Of a stretch of DNA of 64,000 bases, positions 44,687 through 53,360 are shown piece by piece; the first letter of the stretch is position 1, and each line of letters opens with the position of its first letter. Below the pieces are notes generated by a model that made no database searches, was not told the origin of the DNA, and was given only the letters and a program-made list of their open reading frames with translations. Position numbers and translations under genes: made by a program. This DNA comes from Nisaea acidiphila (lineage in GTDB: Bacteria > Pseudomonadota > Alphaproteobacteria > Thalassobaculales > Thalassobaculaceae), in assembly GCF_024662015.1 (NCBI RefSeq), contig NZ_CP102480.1:620001-684000 (forward strand), in the 5' to 3' direction.

Positions 44687-46066
44687 TCAAGACCGGCGCG
44701 GCGCCGAAGCGAGGGCCTCGAGGAAACGGCGGCGCCAGCGCTGCAGATCGTTCTGGCGCAATACAGACATCATGGACTGGTAGCGCTCGACGCGGTCGCC
44801 CAGCGGCATGCGGAGGGCGGTCTGCAATCCCTCCATCATCCCCTCCTCGTCGAACGGATTGACGATCACGGCACCGTCCATTTCCGCCGCTGCGCCGGCG
44901 AACTCCGACAGCACGAGCACGCCCGGGTCCGCCGGGTCCTGCGAGGCGACATATTCCTTCGCCACCAGATTCATCCCGTCCCGCAGCGGCGTCACGCAGC
45001 CGACGCGGGCGATCCGGAAAAACCCGGCCAGCACCTCGCGGCGGTAGCTCTTGTTGAGATAGCGGATCGGGACCCAGTCGAACTCCGCATACCTCCCGTT
45101 GATATGCCCGGCAATACCTTCGAGCTCCTGGCGGATCTCCCGGTAGATCTGCACGTCGCCGCGCGACGGCGGTGCGATCTGCATGAACGTGACGCTGCCT
45201 CGGTTTTCCGGATAATTGGCGAGCAGGCGCTCGTAACTCGAGAAGCGCCGGTCGAGTCCCTTGGAATAATCGAGCCGCTCCACCCCGATCACGAGCTGCT
45301 TGCCGCCCAGCGAGCTGACGAGCTGGCGCGCCCTGTTGGAGCGAACCGCTTTTTCCGCCGCTTCGGCCATATCGTCGGGCCGGATCGAAATCGGAAAGGC
45401 CTGGACCCTCACCGACTTTCCGAAAGCGTGCGCCGTGCTGCCGCGGACTGTCCCACCGGGAAGGCGGCGGACATATTCGAGCAGGTTGCGCGCATCGTTT
45501 TCGGTCTGGAAGCCGACGACGTCATAGTCGAACAGCGCCTTTACGATCTCCTCGTGCTCGCTGCAAGAACGCAACATGTCGGGTGGCGGAAACGGGGTAT
45601 GGAGAAAGAACCCCATACGGTTCCGAAGCCCCATCCGCTTGAGCTCACGCCCGAGAATGAAGAGATGGTAGTCGTGCACCCAGATACGGTCCTCCGACTC
45701 CAACAGCGGCTCCAGATGGTGGGCGAAGAGTTCGTTCACCCGGCGATAGCCCTCGGCATGCGCACGGGAGTACTGCATGACGTTCAGTCTGTAATGCAGC
45801 AGCGGCCAGAGCGTGGAATTGCTATAGCCGACATAGAAATCGTTATAGTCCTTGCGCGAGAGCGGCATGGTCGCGCGCGAGAAACGTTCGCCTTCTTCGA
45901 CCTTGACCCGGATCGGTCCGCTATTCTCGATTTTGCCGTTCCAGCCGAACCAGAGCCCGCCGGTTTTTGCGAAAGCTTCTTCCACCGCAACCGAAAGACC
46001 GCCGGCTGAAGCCTTGCCCTCCTCGATCGGCGCGACCCGGTTGGAAACGACAATGAGACGGCTCAA
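44687..46066 (-). CDS. otsA: Trehalose-6-phosphate synthase OtsA
   Basis: GT20 enzyme joining UDP-glucose (or GDP-glucose) and glucose-6-phosphate. 459 residues. Visible motifs: SNRVAP at the N-terminus, [35 protein letters not shown] (Arg and Lys nucleotide-phosphate ligands) and [15 protein letters not shown]. The TTG at 46066 is the likely start: it overlaps the GH15 stop as TTGA, with GGAGG 8 bases upstream. Last gene of the otsB-GH15-otsA operon. Confidence 0.94.
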   Translation of the reverse strand: MSRLIVVSNRVAPIEEGKASAGGLSVAVEEAFAKTGGLWFGWNGKIENSGPIRVKVEEGERFSRATMPLSRKDYNDFYVGYSNSTLWPLLHYRLNVMQYSRAHAEGYRRVNELFAHHLEPLLESEDRIWVHDYHLFILGRELKRMGLRNRMGFFLHTPFPPPDMLRSCSEHEEIVKALFDYDVVGFQTENDARNLLEYVRRLPGGTVRGSTAHAFGKSVRVQAFPISIRPDDMAEAAEKAVRSNRARQLVSSLGGKQLVIGVERLDYSKGLDRRFSSYERLLANYPENRGSVTFMQIAPPSRGDVQIYREIRQELEGIAGHINGRYAEFDWVPIRYLNKSYRREVLAGFFRIARVGCVTPLRDGMNLVAKEYVASQDPADPGVLVLSEFAGAAAEMDGAVIVNPFDEEGMMEGLQTALRMPLGDRVERYQSMMSVLRQNDLQRWRRRFLEALASAPRRS

Positions 46067-47865
46067 AACGCATCCTCCCATTTCTGGCTGAGTCGCATGG
46101 CGCACTTGATCATGCCGACCATGGAATAGGTCTGGGGAAAGTTCCCCCAGAGCTCGCCAGTCGCGGGATCGACATCTTCGGAGAGCAGTCCGAGCTTGTT
46201 GCGGCAGGCCAGAATGCCGTCGAACATCTCCCGCGCCTCCTCCTCGCGTCCGGTCGCCGCGAGCGCTTCGATGAACCAGAAGGTGCAGACATTGAAAGCG
46301 GTTTCCGGCACACCGAAATCGTCGGGGGCGACATAGCGGAAGAGATGATCGCCCTTGCGCAGCTGCTTCTCGATCATCGCCACCGTGCCGACATAGCGCG
46401 CGTCGGTGCCGGAATGGAACCCGAGCTCGTTCATCAACAGCAAGCTCGCATCCATCTGATCGCCGCCGAAGGTCGAGACGTAACTGCCGAGCTCCTCGTT
46501 CCACGCCTCCTTCATGATGCGCGCGCGCATGTCGGAGGCATGCTGCCGCCAGGTCGCGGCCTCGGCCGTGTGCCCGATCCGATCGGCGATCCGCGCCAGC
46601 CGGTCCGCCGCCGCCCAGCACATCAGCGCCGAGAAGGTATGGACCGAAGCAATGGTCCGGAGTTCCCATATCCCGGCATCCGGCTTGTCGAATTTCTCCA
46701 CCGCCATCTGCCCGAGCTTGGCGAGCTCGCGATAGAGTTCCTCGTTTCCGGGACGCCCGATGCGACTGTCGAAGAACGTTTGCGCGGCGGCGAGGATGAC
46801 GGAGCCGTAGACGTCGTTCTGGATCTGCGTATAGGCGGCGTTGCCGACCCGGACCGGCCCGTTTCCGCGATAGCCCGCGAGCCCGTCGACCGTGTATTCG
46901 TCCAGCTTGTGTGCGAGGGAAAGACCGTAGAGCGGTTGCAGATCCTCACTTCCCACATTGATCGCGATATTGCTGATGTAATTCAGATAATGCTCAAGTG
47001 TCTTCGTCGCCGAGAGACGGTTGAGCGCATGGACGACGAAATAGGCATCGCGCAGCCAGCAAAGCCGGTAATCCCAGTTCCGCTCGCTGCCCGCCGCCTC
47101 CGGAACAGAGGTCGTCATCGCCGCCACGATCGCGCCGGTTTCCTCGAAGGTGCTGAGTTTCAGTGTGATCGCCGACCGGATGACGACGTCCTGCCATTCG
47201 AACGGGATGGAAAGGGCCCGGCTCCATTCGCGCCAATAACTTTCTGTTCGCTCCCGGAAGGTACGGGCCGTTTCGGACAATCCGCTGGTCAGGCTCTCGT
47301 CGGGTCCGAGAACAAGGCTCAGCGGCTTGTCGAGAAGGAACCAGGTTTCCTCCAGCAGGTATGAGATCGTCGCGTCCGTCGTCAGACGCATCGTATGGTC
47401 CGGCCCGACGAAACGAATATGGTTGGAGCCCCGGGTGATCGTCGGGCGTCCCGAGCCATAGTCGGTTGTCGGACGGATGCGGACCCGTATTTTTGGGCTG
47501 CCGGCCAGCGGCCGGATCTGCCGGACGATCATGGTCGGATGGAACATCCGGTCGAAATTCCGGAAGCGCGGACAGAAATCGACGATCTCGAGGCAGGCGC
47601 CCTCGCGGTCCGTCATGGTTGTCACCAGCACCGCCGTATTCGGCTCGTAGCGCTGGCTGGAGTCGACCATGCCGTCGATCTCGATGCTCCAGAAGCCGCG
47701 CTCGGCGGCTTGCCGCTCGGCGGCTTGCCGCTCGTCGGCGAGCAGCGAGGAGAAGAAGGGATCCCCGTCGAAGCGCGGGAGACAGCACCAGCGGATCTCG
47801 CCCGTCTCGCCGATGAGAGCACTGATCGCACAGTTTCCGATCATTCCGAGTTCAAGCGTGCTCAT
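46063..47865 (-). CDS. Glycoside hydrolase family 15 protein (trehalase/glucoamylase-like)
   Basis: 600 residues from the ATG at 47865; the frame opens 44 codons earlier inside otsB. N-terminal beta-sandwich, then an (alpha/alpha)6 barrel with ERNWDYRLCWLRDAYF and a Glu-rich WNEELGSYVSTFGGDQMDAS, conserved in bacterial GH15 proteins. In actinobacteria and proteobacteria such proteins include trehalases. Sitting between otsB and otsA it may hydrolyse trehalose or a linked glucan. It carries a 15-base in-frame tandem duplication near its N-terminus (47700-47729). Confidence 0.88.
   Translation of the reverse strand: MSTLELGMIGNCAISALIGETGEIRWCCLPRFDGDPFFSSLLADERQAAERQAAERGFWSIEIDGMVDSSQRYEPNTAVLVTTMTDREGACLEIVDFCPRFRNFDRMFHPTMIVRQIRPLAGSPKIRVRIRPTTDYGSGRPTITRGSNHIRFVGPDHTMRLTTDATISYLLEETWFLLDKPLSLVLGPDESLTSGLSETARTFRERTESYWREWSRALSIPFEWQDVVIRSAITLKLSTFEETGAIVAAMTTSVPEAAGSERNWDYRLCWLRDAYFVVHALNRLSATKTLEHYLNYISNIAINVGSEDLQPLYGLSLAHKLDEYTVDGLAGYRGNGPVRVGNAAYTQIQNDVYGSVILAAAQTFFDSRIGRPGNEELYRELAKLGQMAVEKFDKPDAGIWELRTIASVHTFSALMCWAAADRLARIADRIGHTAEAATWRQHASDMRARIMKEAWNEELGSYVSTFGGDQMDASLLLMNELGFHSGTDARYVGTVAMIEKQLRKGDHLFRYVAPDDFGVPETAFNVCTFWFIEALAATGREEEAREMFDGILACRNKLGLLSEDVDPATGELWGNFPQTYSMVGMIKCAMRLSQKWEDAF
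47700..47729 (-). repeat. 15-base tandem duplication inside the GH15 gene
   Basis: GCTCGGCGGCTTGCC occurs twice in direct tandem (47700-47714 and 47715-47729). It is in frame and produces ERQAAERQAAER in a surface region. It looks like a recent slippage event and should vary between strains. Confidence 0.9.
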
Positions 47866-48628
47866 GTAGCGGTCCCTTTTCGCGATCAAGAAGCTGTTCC
47901 AGCCAGTCATGCACGGCCGCCGGAGAAGAAAGCCTGTAACGTGCCGCTGTCTTGGCGTCGGGCGGGCCGACATGGATCGAGATGCCACCCCGTGCATTAC
48001 AGGCGCGGAAACCGTCCTCGTCGGTGACGTCGTCGCCGATAAAACATGGGATGCGCCCCGCGAACGGCGGCTGAGAGAGAAAGGCCTCGACGGCCGCTCC
48101 CTTGTTGGCCGTCGACGGCTTCACTTCGACGACCATCTTGCCCTGCAGCAAGGCGAGCGCATTCCCCGAAGCGGCGACGATACTGGCAAGAGCCCGGTGC
48201 ACGTCCGGCCCAAGGTCCGGCGCCGCCCTGAAATGCACAGCAATGGCCTGCCCCTTGTCCTCGACCCTCAACTCAACGTGTTCTGAGGCAAGTTGCTCGG
48301 CACGGGCGCGGATCGCTGCAAGCGCGGAGTTTCGGCTCTCCTTGACCGTCGCCTTGGGTTGCGTCCCCCCCCGAATCTCAAGCCCGTGAACGCCCGCGGC
48401 CGGAAGGTGCGGCAGGTCGAGATGACGGTCCAGATCCTGGAGGCTGCGGCCCGTGACCAGAGCCAATGCTCCGTCCGCAGCGCGGCAGAAATCGGCGAGC
48501 AGCGACGGAAGTCCGTCAGAGACCACGATGGCGTCGGGACGATCGGCGATATCGACCAGCGTGCCGTCAAAATCGAGAAAATAGGCCCAGTCCGCTTGCG
48601 GCGGCGGTGGCAAAAGATCGACGATCAT
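47852..48628 (-). CDS. otsB: Trehalose-6-phosphate phosphatase OtsB
   Basis: 258 residues from the ATG at 48628 (the frame opens 36 codons earlier). HAD fold: FLDFDGTLVDIADRPD (catalytic Asp pair), LVTGRSLQDLDRHL, GVHGLEIRG, KPSTANKGAAVEAFL and FIGDDVTDEDGFRA. It removes phosphate from trehalose-6-phosphate. First gene of the operon, overlapping the GH15 start by 14 bases. Confidence 0.94.
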   Translation of the reverse strand: MIVDLLPPPPQADWAYFLDFDGTLVDIADRPDAIVVSDGLPSLLADFCRAADGALALVTGRSLQDLDRHLDLPHLPAAGVHGLEIRGGTQPKATVKESRNSALAAIRARAEQLASEHVELRVEDKGQAIAVHFRAAPDLGPDVHRALASIVAASGNALALLQGKMVVEVKPSTANKGAAVEAFLSQPPFAGRIPCFIGDDVTDEDGFRACNARGGISIHVGPPDAKTAARYRLSSPAAVHDWLEQLLDREKGPLHEHA

Positions 48629-48758
48629 GACCTCGCGGAATGAATTGGTGGCGGCTTTGATCCTTCGACGGCGAGTGTAACAAAGCCCGTCGCCGTGGCA
48701 ACCGGCCCGCCATACCGAGATCGTAAGACGGGGCAATCGGGAATCCCTGCGCCTCGCC

Positions 48759-49442
48759 CTACCTGTTCCGATAGATCAACGCTTGCGCGGCAAGATTGGC
48801 GTCTTCGCCGAGGATTTGCGGCTCCACCGGAACGTTCCCGACCATGAAGCCGGCGCATACGCCCGCCCCTGTGCCGTACGGGAGGATAAGGCGGCGCCAG
48901 GCCCGCGGAGACAGCCAAGCCGGCGATATATGTTCCGAGTATATCGGCCGACCGGTACGGTAGACCGCCAGATAGCAAGCCCGGTAGAGCAGTGCCGACG
49001 ATGTGCCTGTCTTCCGCGCGAGATCGGAGACGGTCTGCCCGGTCCAGTCGTTACGGGCGAACTCCGCGATGCCGGTGCCATAGACCCGATAGCGCGCATC
49101 GAACCCGTCATCCAGAACATCGAGCATCATGATGTTGCCGATGGCCTCACGCAGCTCGAGAATGTCGAGATCCTTGCGGTCAGGCAGGTGACCGAGCTGC
49201 TGCCTCTTGTTCAGCCAGTAATCCAGGAGAACCTGCAGCTTCGGCTCCGGCAAATCCCGCCGTTCGTCAGCGAACCAGAGTTCGGTGCAGCGCGGATCTA
49301 TCGACTGAAAGGGCCGACCCGCGATGATGTGCTGCGCTGACGCATCAATCCGCTCCGGAGCCGGATCGTTGAATTCGGGCTCTACATTCTGCTCGACCCG
49401 ACCGTGTTGCTCGGCCAACCCGCTTCTCCTCGTTTCCGCCAT
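48759..49442 (-). CDS. PAS_5-type PAS domain protein
   Basis: 227 residues from the ATG at 49442; a TTG at 49472 is in frame. The N-terminal 70 residues are disordered. The rest is a PAS-like domain of the alphaproteobacterial PF07310 type (LLDYWLNKRQQLGHLP, then DILELREAIGNIMMLDVLDD and RYRVYGTGIAEFARNDWTGQ). No output domain, so it is probably a small signalling or adaptor protein. Located 63 bases downstream of the globin-coupled receptor on the same strand, possibly co-transcribed. Confidence 0.75.
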   Translation of the reverse strand: MAETRRSGLAEQHGRVEQNVEPEFNDPAPERIDASAQHIIAGRPFQSIDPRCTELWFADERRDLPEPKLQVLLDYWLNKRQQLGHLPDRKDLDILELREAIGNIMMLDVLDDGFDARYRVYGTGIAEFARNDWTGQTVSDLARKTGTSSALLYRACYLAVYRTGRPIYSEHISPAWLSPRAWRRLILPYGTGAGVCAGFMVGNVPVEPQILGEDANLAAQALIYRNR

Positions 49443-49505
49443 GAGGTGCAACAGAAGCGTATAATGGGCCAACCCATCCTAATTTTCCATGAATGACTGG
49501 CTGCG

Positions 49506-51098
49506 TCAGACGAGCTTGAGATTGGCCTGGATCGGTGTTTTGCCGACGACCTCGAAAGACTCACCGCTGGCGAAGGAGCCGGAGACGACCTTGCCTCTGG
49601 CACCGATCTCGATCCGGGCCGTTTCCATACGGACGGAAAATCCCTTCGAGGAGTGCTCTTTCATATTCCCTTCGAATACTTCTCCGCCGATCTCGAGAGA
49701 AATCGGGTCGGTGCGTTCCTGCCGCTCTTCGCTCCGGCGGTCCGCACGCCGGATCTTTTCGATGAATGCTGCTCCTTCCTCCTGCAAATCCTGCGACTGT
49801 TCGGTCACGTAAGCGGAAGATTGGGAGACCTCTTCGGCCATAGCGGCCGATTTCCGGACGCTCTCCTCGACGAGACTGATGGCCTGCAGCGCATCGGCCG
49901 TTCCGCGATGGGCTTCGGCAGCGCTCTGGGATATCTCACGGGTGACGGCGTCCTGCTCTTCCACGGCCGCCGAGATCGCCGAGGCTGAGTCCTCGACCCG
50001 CGACATGGAGGACGCGATATTCTCGATACTGGTCCGGGTGTCGGCCGCCACTTTCTGCATGCTGCTGACCTGCTCCGAGATCTCGTCGGTCGCGCTCGAT
50101 GTCTGGTTCGCCAGCGTCTTCACCTCGGAGGCGACAACCGCGAACCCCTTGCCCGCCTCGCCGGCCCGCGCGGCCTCGATCGTGGCATTGAGTGCAAGGA
50201 GATTGGTCTGCTCTGCGATATCCTGGATCAGTCCGACAACACCGGAGATCTTGGCCGCCGCCTCGTTGAGGCCTTCCACGGTCTCCCGGGTATTCGTCAC
50301 CGCCTTCGCCGCTTCGACCGCGATCGCCGTCGATTCCGAAACCTGGTGAGAAATCTCGCTGATGGACGCCGACATCTCCTCCGCCGCCGAAGCGACACTT
50401 TGCACGTTCTGGCTGGCTTGCTCGGCCCCGCGCGTCGCATTTGCGGCGCGGTCAAGGCTCTCGGTGGAGACGGCATTCATCTCGCCCGACTTTGAGGACA
50501 ACGAACCGGCCGAATCCAATAGATTGGTCGACACCCCGGTTATCGATGCCTGGAACTGATCCGAAAGTGATTCAAGGCGGTTACGGAAATCGGCCGCCTG
50601 TTCTTCCAGGTAGACGGAAATCGCGAGTTCCATATCGAGCATCACGGCCTTGTCGATCGCCTCGACCAGAGAGGCCGCCTTTTCGGCAGCGCGCGATCCG
50701 CCCCATCGGGTCAGGCAGAATTTCATCGCAAGCCGATGAAGTGCCGTCAGGGCAGTCGCGTAACCGCCGATATACCAGCGGGGCTCAAGTCCCAAACGAT
50801 TGTGCACTCTACCGATACGCTGAATTGACTCGAAATATTCCGACCCGAATTCACCGGAGAACAGCCGTTTCCAATGCTCGCTCTGCGCATCCTTGGCATG
50901 CCGCACCCGATCCTCGGAGACAAACATCTGCGCCAATTCCGGCACCGTCAGCACATGCTCGTAAAAGCCGTCGAGCACGGCCTCTAGGTTTCGCGCGAGA
51001 ATGGGGCTGAATTCCACCAGCAAGTCGCGCGTTTTCTGGTCTATCCGCAGAAACGCGATCCTGTCACCGGTATTCAAGGAACTATGGCTCATATCCAT
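49506..51098 (-). CDS. Globin-coupled chemotaxis receptor (HemAT-like) with PilZ-like tail
   Basis: 530 residues from the ATG at 51098 (another at 51092; the frame opens 8 codons earlier). N-terminal protoglobin domain (about 10-165) with proximal-heme His99 in [20 protein letters not shown], so it likely senses oxygen or another gas. No membrane helix: it is a soluble receptor. MCP signalling domain about 190-460 with [20 protein letters not shown] and [12 protein letters not shown]. The last 70 residues ([26 protein letters not shown] as two strands) resemble a PilZ domain, though the canonical RxxxR motif is only partly visible (RRSEERQER). Confidence 0.88.
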   Translation of the reverse strand: MDMSHSSLNTGDRIAFLRIDQKTRDLLVEFSPILARNLEAVLDGFYEHVLTVPELAQMFVSEDRVRHAKDAQSEHWKRLFSGEFGSEYFESIQRIGRVHNRLGLEPRWYIGGYATALTALHRLAMKFCLTRWGGSRAAEKAASLVEAIDKAVMLDMELAISVYLEEQAADFRNRLESLSDQFQASITGVSTNLLDSAGSLSSKSGEMNAVSTESLDRAANATRGAEQASQNVQSVASAAEEMSASISEISHQVSESTAIAVEAAKAVTNTRETVEGLNEAAAKISGVVGLIQDIAEQTNLLALNATIEAARAGEAGKGFAVVASEVKTLANQTSSATDEISEQVSSMQKVAADTRTSIENIASSMSRVEDSASAISAAVEEQDAVTREISQSAAEAHRGTADALQAISLVEESVRKSAAMAEEVSQSSAYVTEQSQDLQEEGAAFIEKIRRADRRSEERQERTDPISLEIGGEVFEGNMKEHSSKGFSVRMETARIEIGARGKVVSGSFASGESFEVVGKTPIQANLKLV

Positions 51099-51417
51099 TC
51101 CGCACCCCAATCCACACCGCAACGCATGGTTTCCATTAATGGTTATTAAAGTTTATCGATTAGTTAACCGAAACCGGAAATTCAAGGCAAAAAACCTTTT
51201 ATTTTTTAATATCTTAGAACTAACTCAGATCAAAAACCAGATCCATATCAACAACTTATTGGTGTGGTATTGAGGCAATCTAATTCCCAAAAAGTGGATT
51301 TCATAACCTAGTACTCGCTCGAAATGGATTATTTGGTTAACAAAACACGGGCCGGTCGAAACCGGCCCGTGCAACGCAAGATGTGCCGAGCGGAACGGCA
51401 ACAACCTGAAGATGCCG
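51099..51417. other. AT-rich intergenic region
   Basis: 319 bases, clearly more AT-rich than the surroundings. Contains the terminator of the homocysteine methyltransferase gene (51342-51371) and presumably the promoter of the globin-coupled receptor. No credible gene; short open frames here have unlike codon use. Confidence 0.5.
51342..51371 (-). terminator. Rho-independent terminator of the homocysteine methyltransferase gene
   Basis: A perfect 11-bp stem (51346-51356 with 51361-51371, loop CGAA on the plus strand) followed on the minus strand by TTTTG. It lies 47 bases after the stop codon. Confidence 0.9.
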
Positions 51418-52368
51418 CTAAGCTGCGGATTTCACCCCATGCAGATGGCGCGAAACGCATCCGACATGCCGGTGATCGGTGCCACAGCAGCCGCCGACGA
51501 CTTTCAAGGACGGCAGGACGCAGCTCATCTTCGCGTAGAGATCACCGAACTCCTCCGGGTTGCCGTCGTCCAGTTCCTCTGCGACATCAAGCTCGGCATG
51601 GCTGAGTCGCGAGGCGTTCGCCCTGATCCCGCCGATCCGGCCGATCCAGCTCTCGCCCGCATTGAGTGCGTGCCGAAAATGATCAGGGTGCGCGCAATTG
51701 ACCATGTAGTAGAGAGGAGCGTTGCCTGTCGCGTCGTCCGTTCTCCCGATGGCGCTGCCCAGGCTCTCGCCACCAGGAAGACGGCCGTCGGTCTCGACAG
51801 TGTACGAAATCACAACCGGCACGCCGCATTCCGTTCCGGCCTTCGTAATACCGACAGCCTCGCCGACATTGGTCATCGTAATCGCAGAAATCATATCCAC
51901 ACCGGCCTCGGACATCACTTCGATCTGCGGCAAGTGCATTCGCCGCGCCTCATCGGCCGTCGGCACCCGGTCCGGCGCGTACCCGTCACCAAGCGGGCCA
52001 ACCACGCCATTCACAAGAATGGGCGTTACCCGGTCCTGCCAGTCACCCCTGATCTCCTGGGCGAACGAAACGGCATCCCCGGCTAGTCGCAGCATGTCAC
52101 CTTCGGTTTTGCCAAGTTTCGGCCCCCAGGCGGTAGCGGCACGCCACGAATTCGTATCGAGCACGTACCCTGTTCCGGCTGCCTCGGCCATTCCCAGGAA
52201 CTCATTGAAGTAGCGCCGCATCGCTAACCGCGCATCGGCCTCATCCAGCAATACCAGGGCGGCGAATTCCGGCGCCTCGAAGCCTTGCTGAAAAAACAAC
52301 CAGGTTTCGAACCCGCCATCGGTCAGGAACGGCTTCTTCGCATTTATTAAATTCTCGATCTTCTTCAT
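51418..52368 (-). CDS. Homocysteine S-methyltransferase family protein
   Basis: 316 residues. (Beta/alpha)8 fold with the zinc-thiolate ligands Cys in MVNCAHPDH and the Cys-Cys pair in VGGCCGTDHRHV, and LTDGGFETWLFFQ at the N-terminus. It transfers a methyl group from a donor (S-methylmethionine, betaine or another methylated compound) to homocysteine, giving methionine without B12. Donor unknown. Monocistronic with a long structured-looking leader upstream and a strong terminator. Confidence 0.9.
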   Translation of the reverse strand: MKKIENLINAKKPFLTDGGFETWLFFQQGFEAPEFAALVLLDEADARLAMRRYFNEFLGMAEAAGTGYVLDTNSWRAATAWGPKLGKTEGDMLRLAGDAVSFAQEIRGDWQDRVTPILVNGVVGPLGDGYAPDRVPTADEARRMHLPQIEVMSEAGVDMISAITMTNVGEAVGITKAGTECGVPVVISYTVETDGRLPGGESLGSAIGRTDDATGNAPLYYMVNCAHPDHFRHALNAGESWIGRIGGIRANASRLSHAELDVAEELDDGNPEEFGDLYAKMSCVLPSLKVVGGCCGTDHRHVGCVSRHLHGVKSAA

Positions 52369-52384
52369 CGAATGCTCTCAATAT

Positions 52385-52600
52385 CTCCGTCATGGACCGG
52401 AAGCACTACAGCGCCCCAAGCCCCATCGGATAGTCGACCCGTGGTGCGGCGGAGCTCTTGCTTTCCCATGCCTTTATTTTCAGTGGGATACGCCACGCCG
52501 GCTGCGCGGGAGGACCTGCGCGGAAGCGGTTTCCATACCGGGGGTAAAGTTTTCCGGACCCGGGAGGCGGGCGGGGCACAGCAGAGAGTGACAAAGGTCA
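52385..52600 (-). promoter_or_regulatory. Possible structured leader of the homocysteine methyltransferase gene
   Basis: The 313-base gap before the gene carries a GC-rich, structure-prone stretch on the minus strand. It has elements reminiscent of a cobalamin riboswitch in the right order: CCCGC about 52505-52510, CCACTG about 52481-52486, and TGGGAAAGC about 52463-52471. The conserved B12 box (AGYCAGGAGACC) is only poorly matched by GGTCGACTATCC. This is a weak call; the leader could be another regulatory RNA or nothing. Confidence 0.3.
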
Positions 52601-52637
52601 TTTTTTGCAGCTGCGAAGGTTGACATCCGACTTTCCG

Positions 52638-52669
52638 TAATTATTTTCCAACCGGTCGGAAATTAATTA
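52638..52669. promoter_or_regulatory. Palindromic TetR operator
   Basis: A 32-base dyad centred at 52653/52654 with 14 of 16 positions paired. Core TTTCCAACCGGTCGGAAA, flanked by TAATTA and TTAATTA. It ends 13 bases before the TetR ATG and lies in the divergent gap to the methyltransferase, so TetR binding should repress its own operon. Confidence 0.85.
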
Positions 52670-52681
52670 CCCGGACAGAAA

Positions 52682-53272
52682 ATGGTCGGACGCCCGAGAA
52701 CCATAGACCGTGAAGCAGTGCTGGATGCCGCGCAGGCCGTCGCAGCGCGCGACGGCGCGGCCTATCTGACGCTGGAAGCGGTCGCGACCGAAGCCGGTAT
52801 CAGCAAGGCCAGCGTTCTATACGACTACAAGAACAAGCAGGCTCTGATGAAAGCGGTGATCGAACGGCGGATCGCCGCCGAAGATGCCCGCATACAAGAC
52901 ATCCGGAAATGCCTCGGGGAAAAGCCGAACGCGGCGATCCTTGCGCGCCTGATCGCCGAGTCACGGGAACTTTCCGACGATGACCGCGCCGTTGCACTCA
53001 GCCTCTGCGCGAGCGTTGCCGGCGATGCCGAGCTTCGCGAACCCGTCCGGGCAATGATGGCCCAGCGCGTGGCGAGCGTCAGAGATACGTCGGAGGATGA
53101 AAGCGGCGCCATGCTCGCCTTTCTCGCCATCGAAGGACTGAAAGCCCTGGAATGGCTCAGTCTCTACGAATGGCCACCCGCGGAGCGCAGCAAGCTGATC
53201 TCCGAGATCCGCTGGCTCATCGATCAGAAACCAGAAGAGATCCCCTGCGAGGAAATATCGGAAGACAGCTGA
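52682..53272 (+). CDS. TetR-family regulator of the RND operon
   Basis: 196 residues. N-terminal helix-turn-helix about 8-55 (TLEAVATEAGISKASVLYDYKNKQALMKAV spread over helices 2-4), then a C-terminal helical ligand pocket. First gene of a TetR-membrane-fusion-RND operon (88 bases before the fusion protein). The palindrome just upstream supports autoregulation. The ligand is unknown and is expected to be an efflux substrate. Confidence 0.9.
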   Translation: MVGRPRTIDREAVLDAAQAVAARDGAAYLTLEAVATEAGISKASVLYDYKNKQALMKAVIERRIAAEDARIQDIRKCLGEKPNAAILARLIAESRELSDDDRAVALSLCASVAGDAELREPVRAMMAQRVASVRDTSEDESGAMLAFLAIEGLKALEWLSLYEWPPAERSKLISEIRWLIDQKPEEIPCEEISEDS

Positions 53273-53360
53273 ACTTCCATTCCGGAACAGGATCCCAGAA
53301 CCAACCAAATCGGACGGCGCCTTCCCCCCAGGGTCGCCGGACGTCATACAGGAGCCTTAC

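Noticed and set aside
51001-51273. 90-codon plus-strand frame running into the AT-rich gap
   Set aside because: First part is antisense to the globin receptor and the rest is AT-rich non-coding sequence.
52385-52600. SAM-II or SAH riboswitch before the homocysteine methyltransferase
   Set aside because: None of the conserved cores of those classes was visible; only a weak cobalamin-like order of motifs remained.
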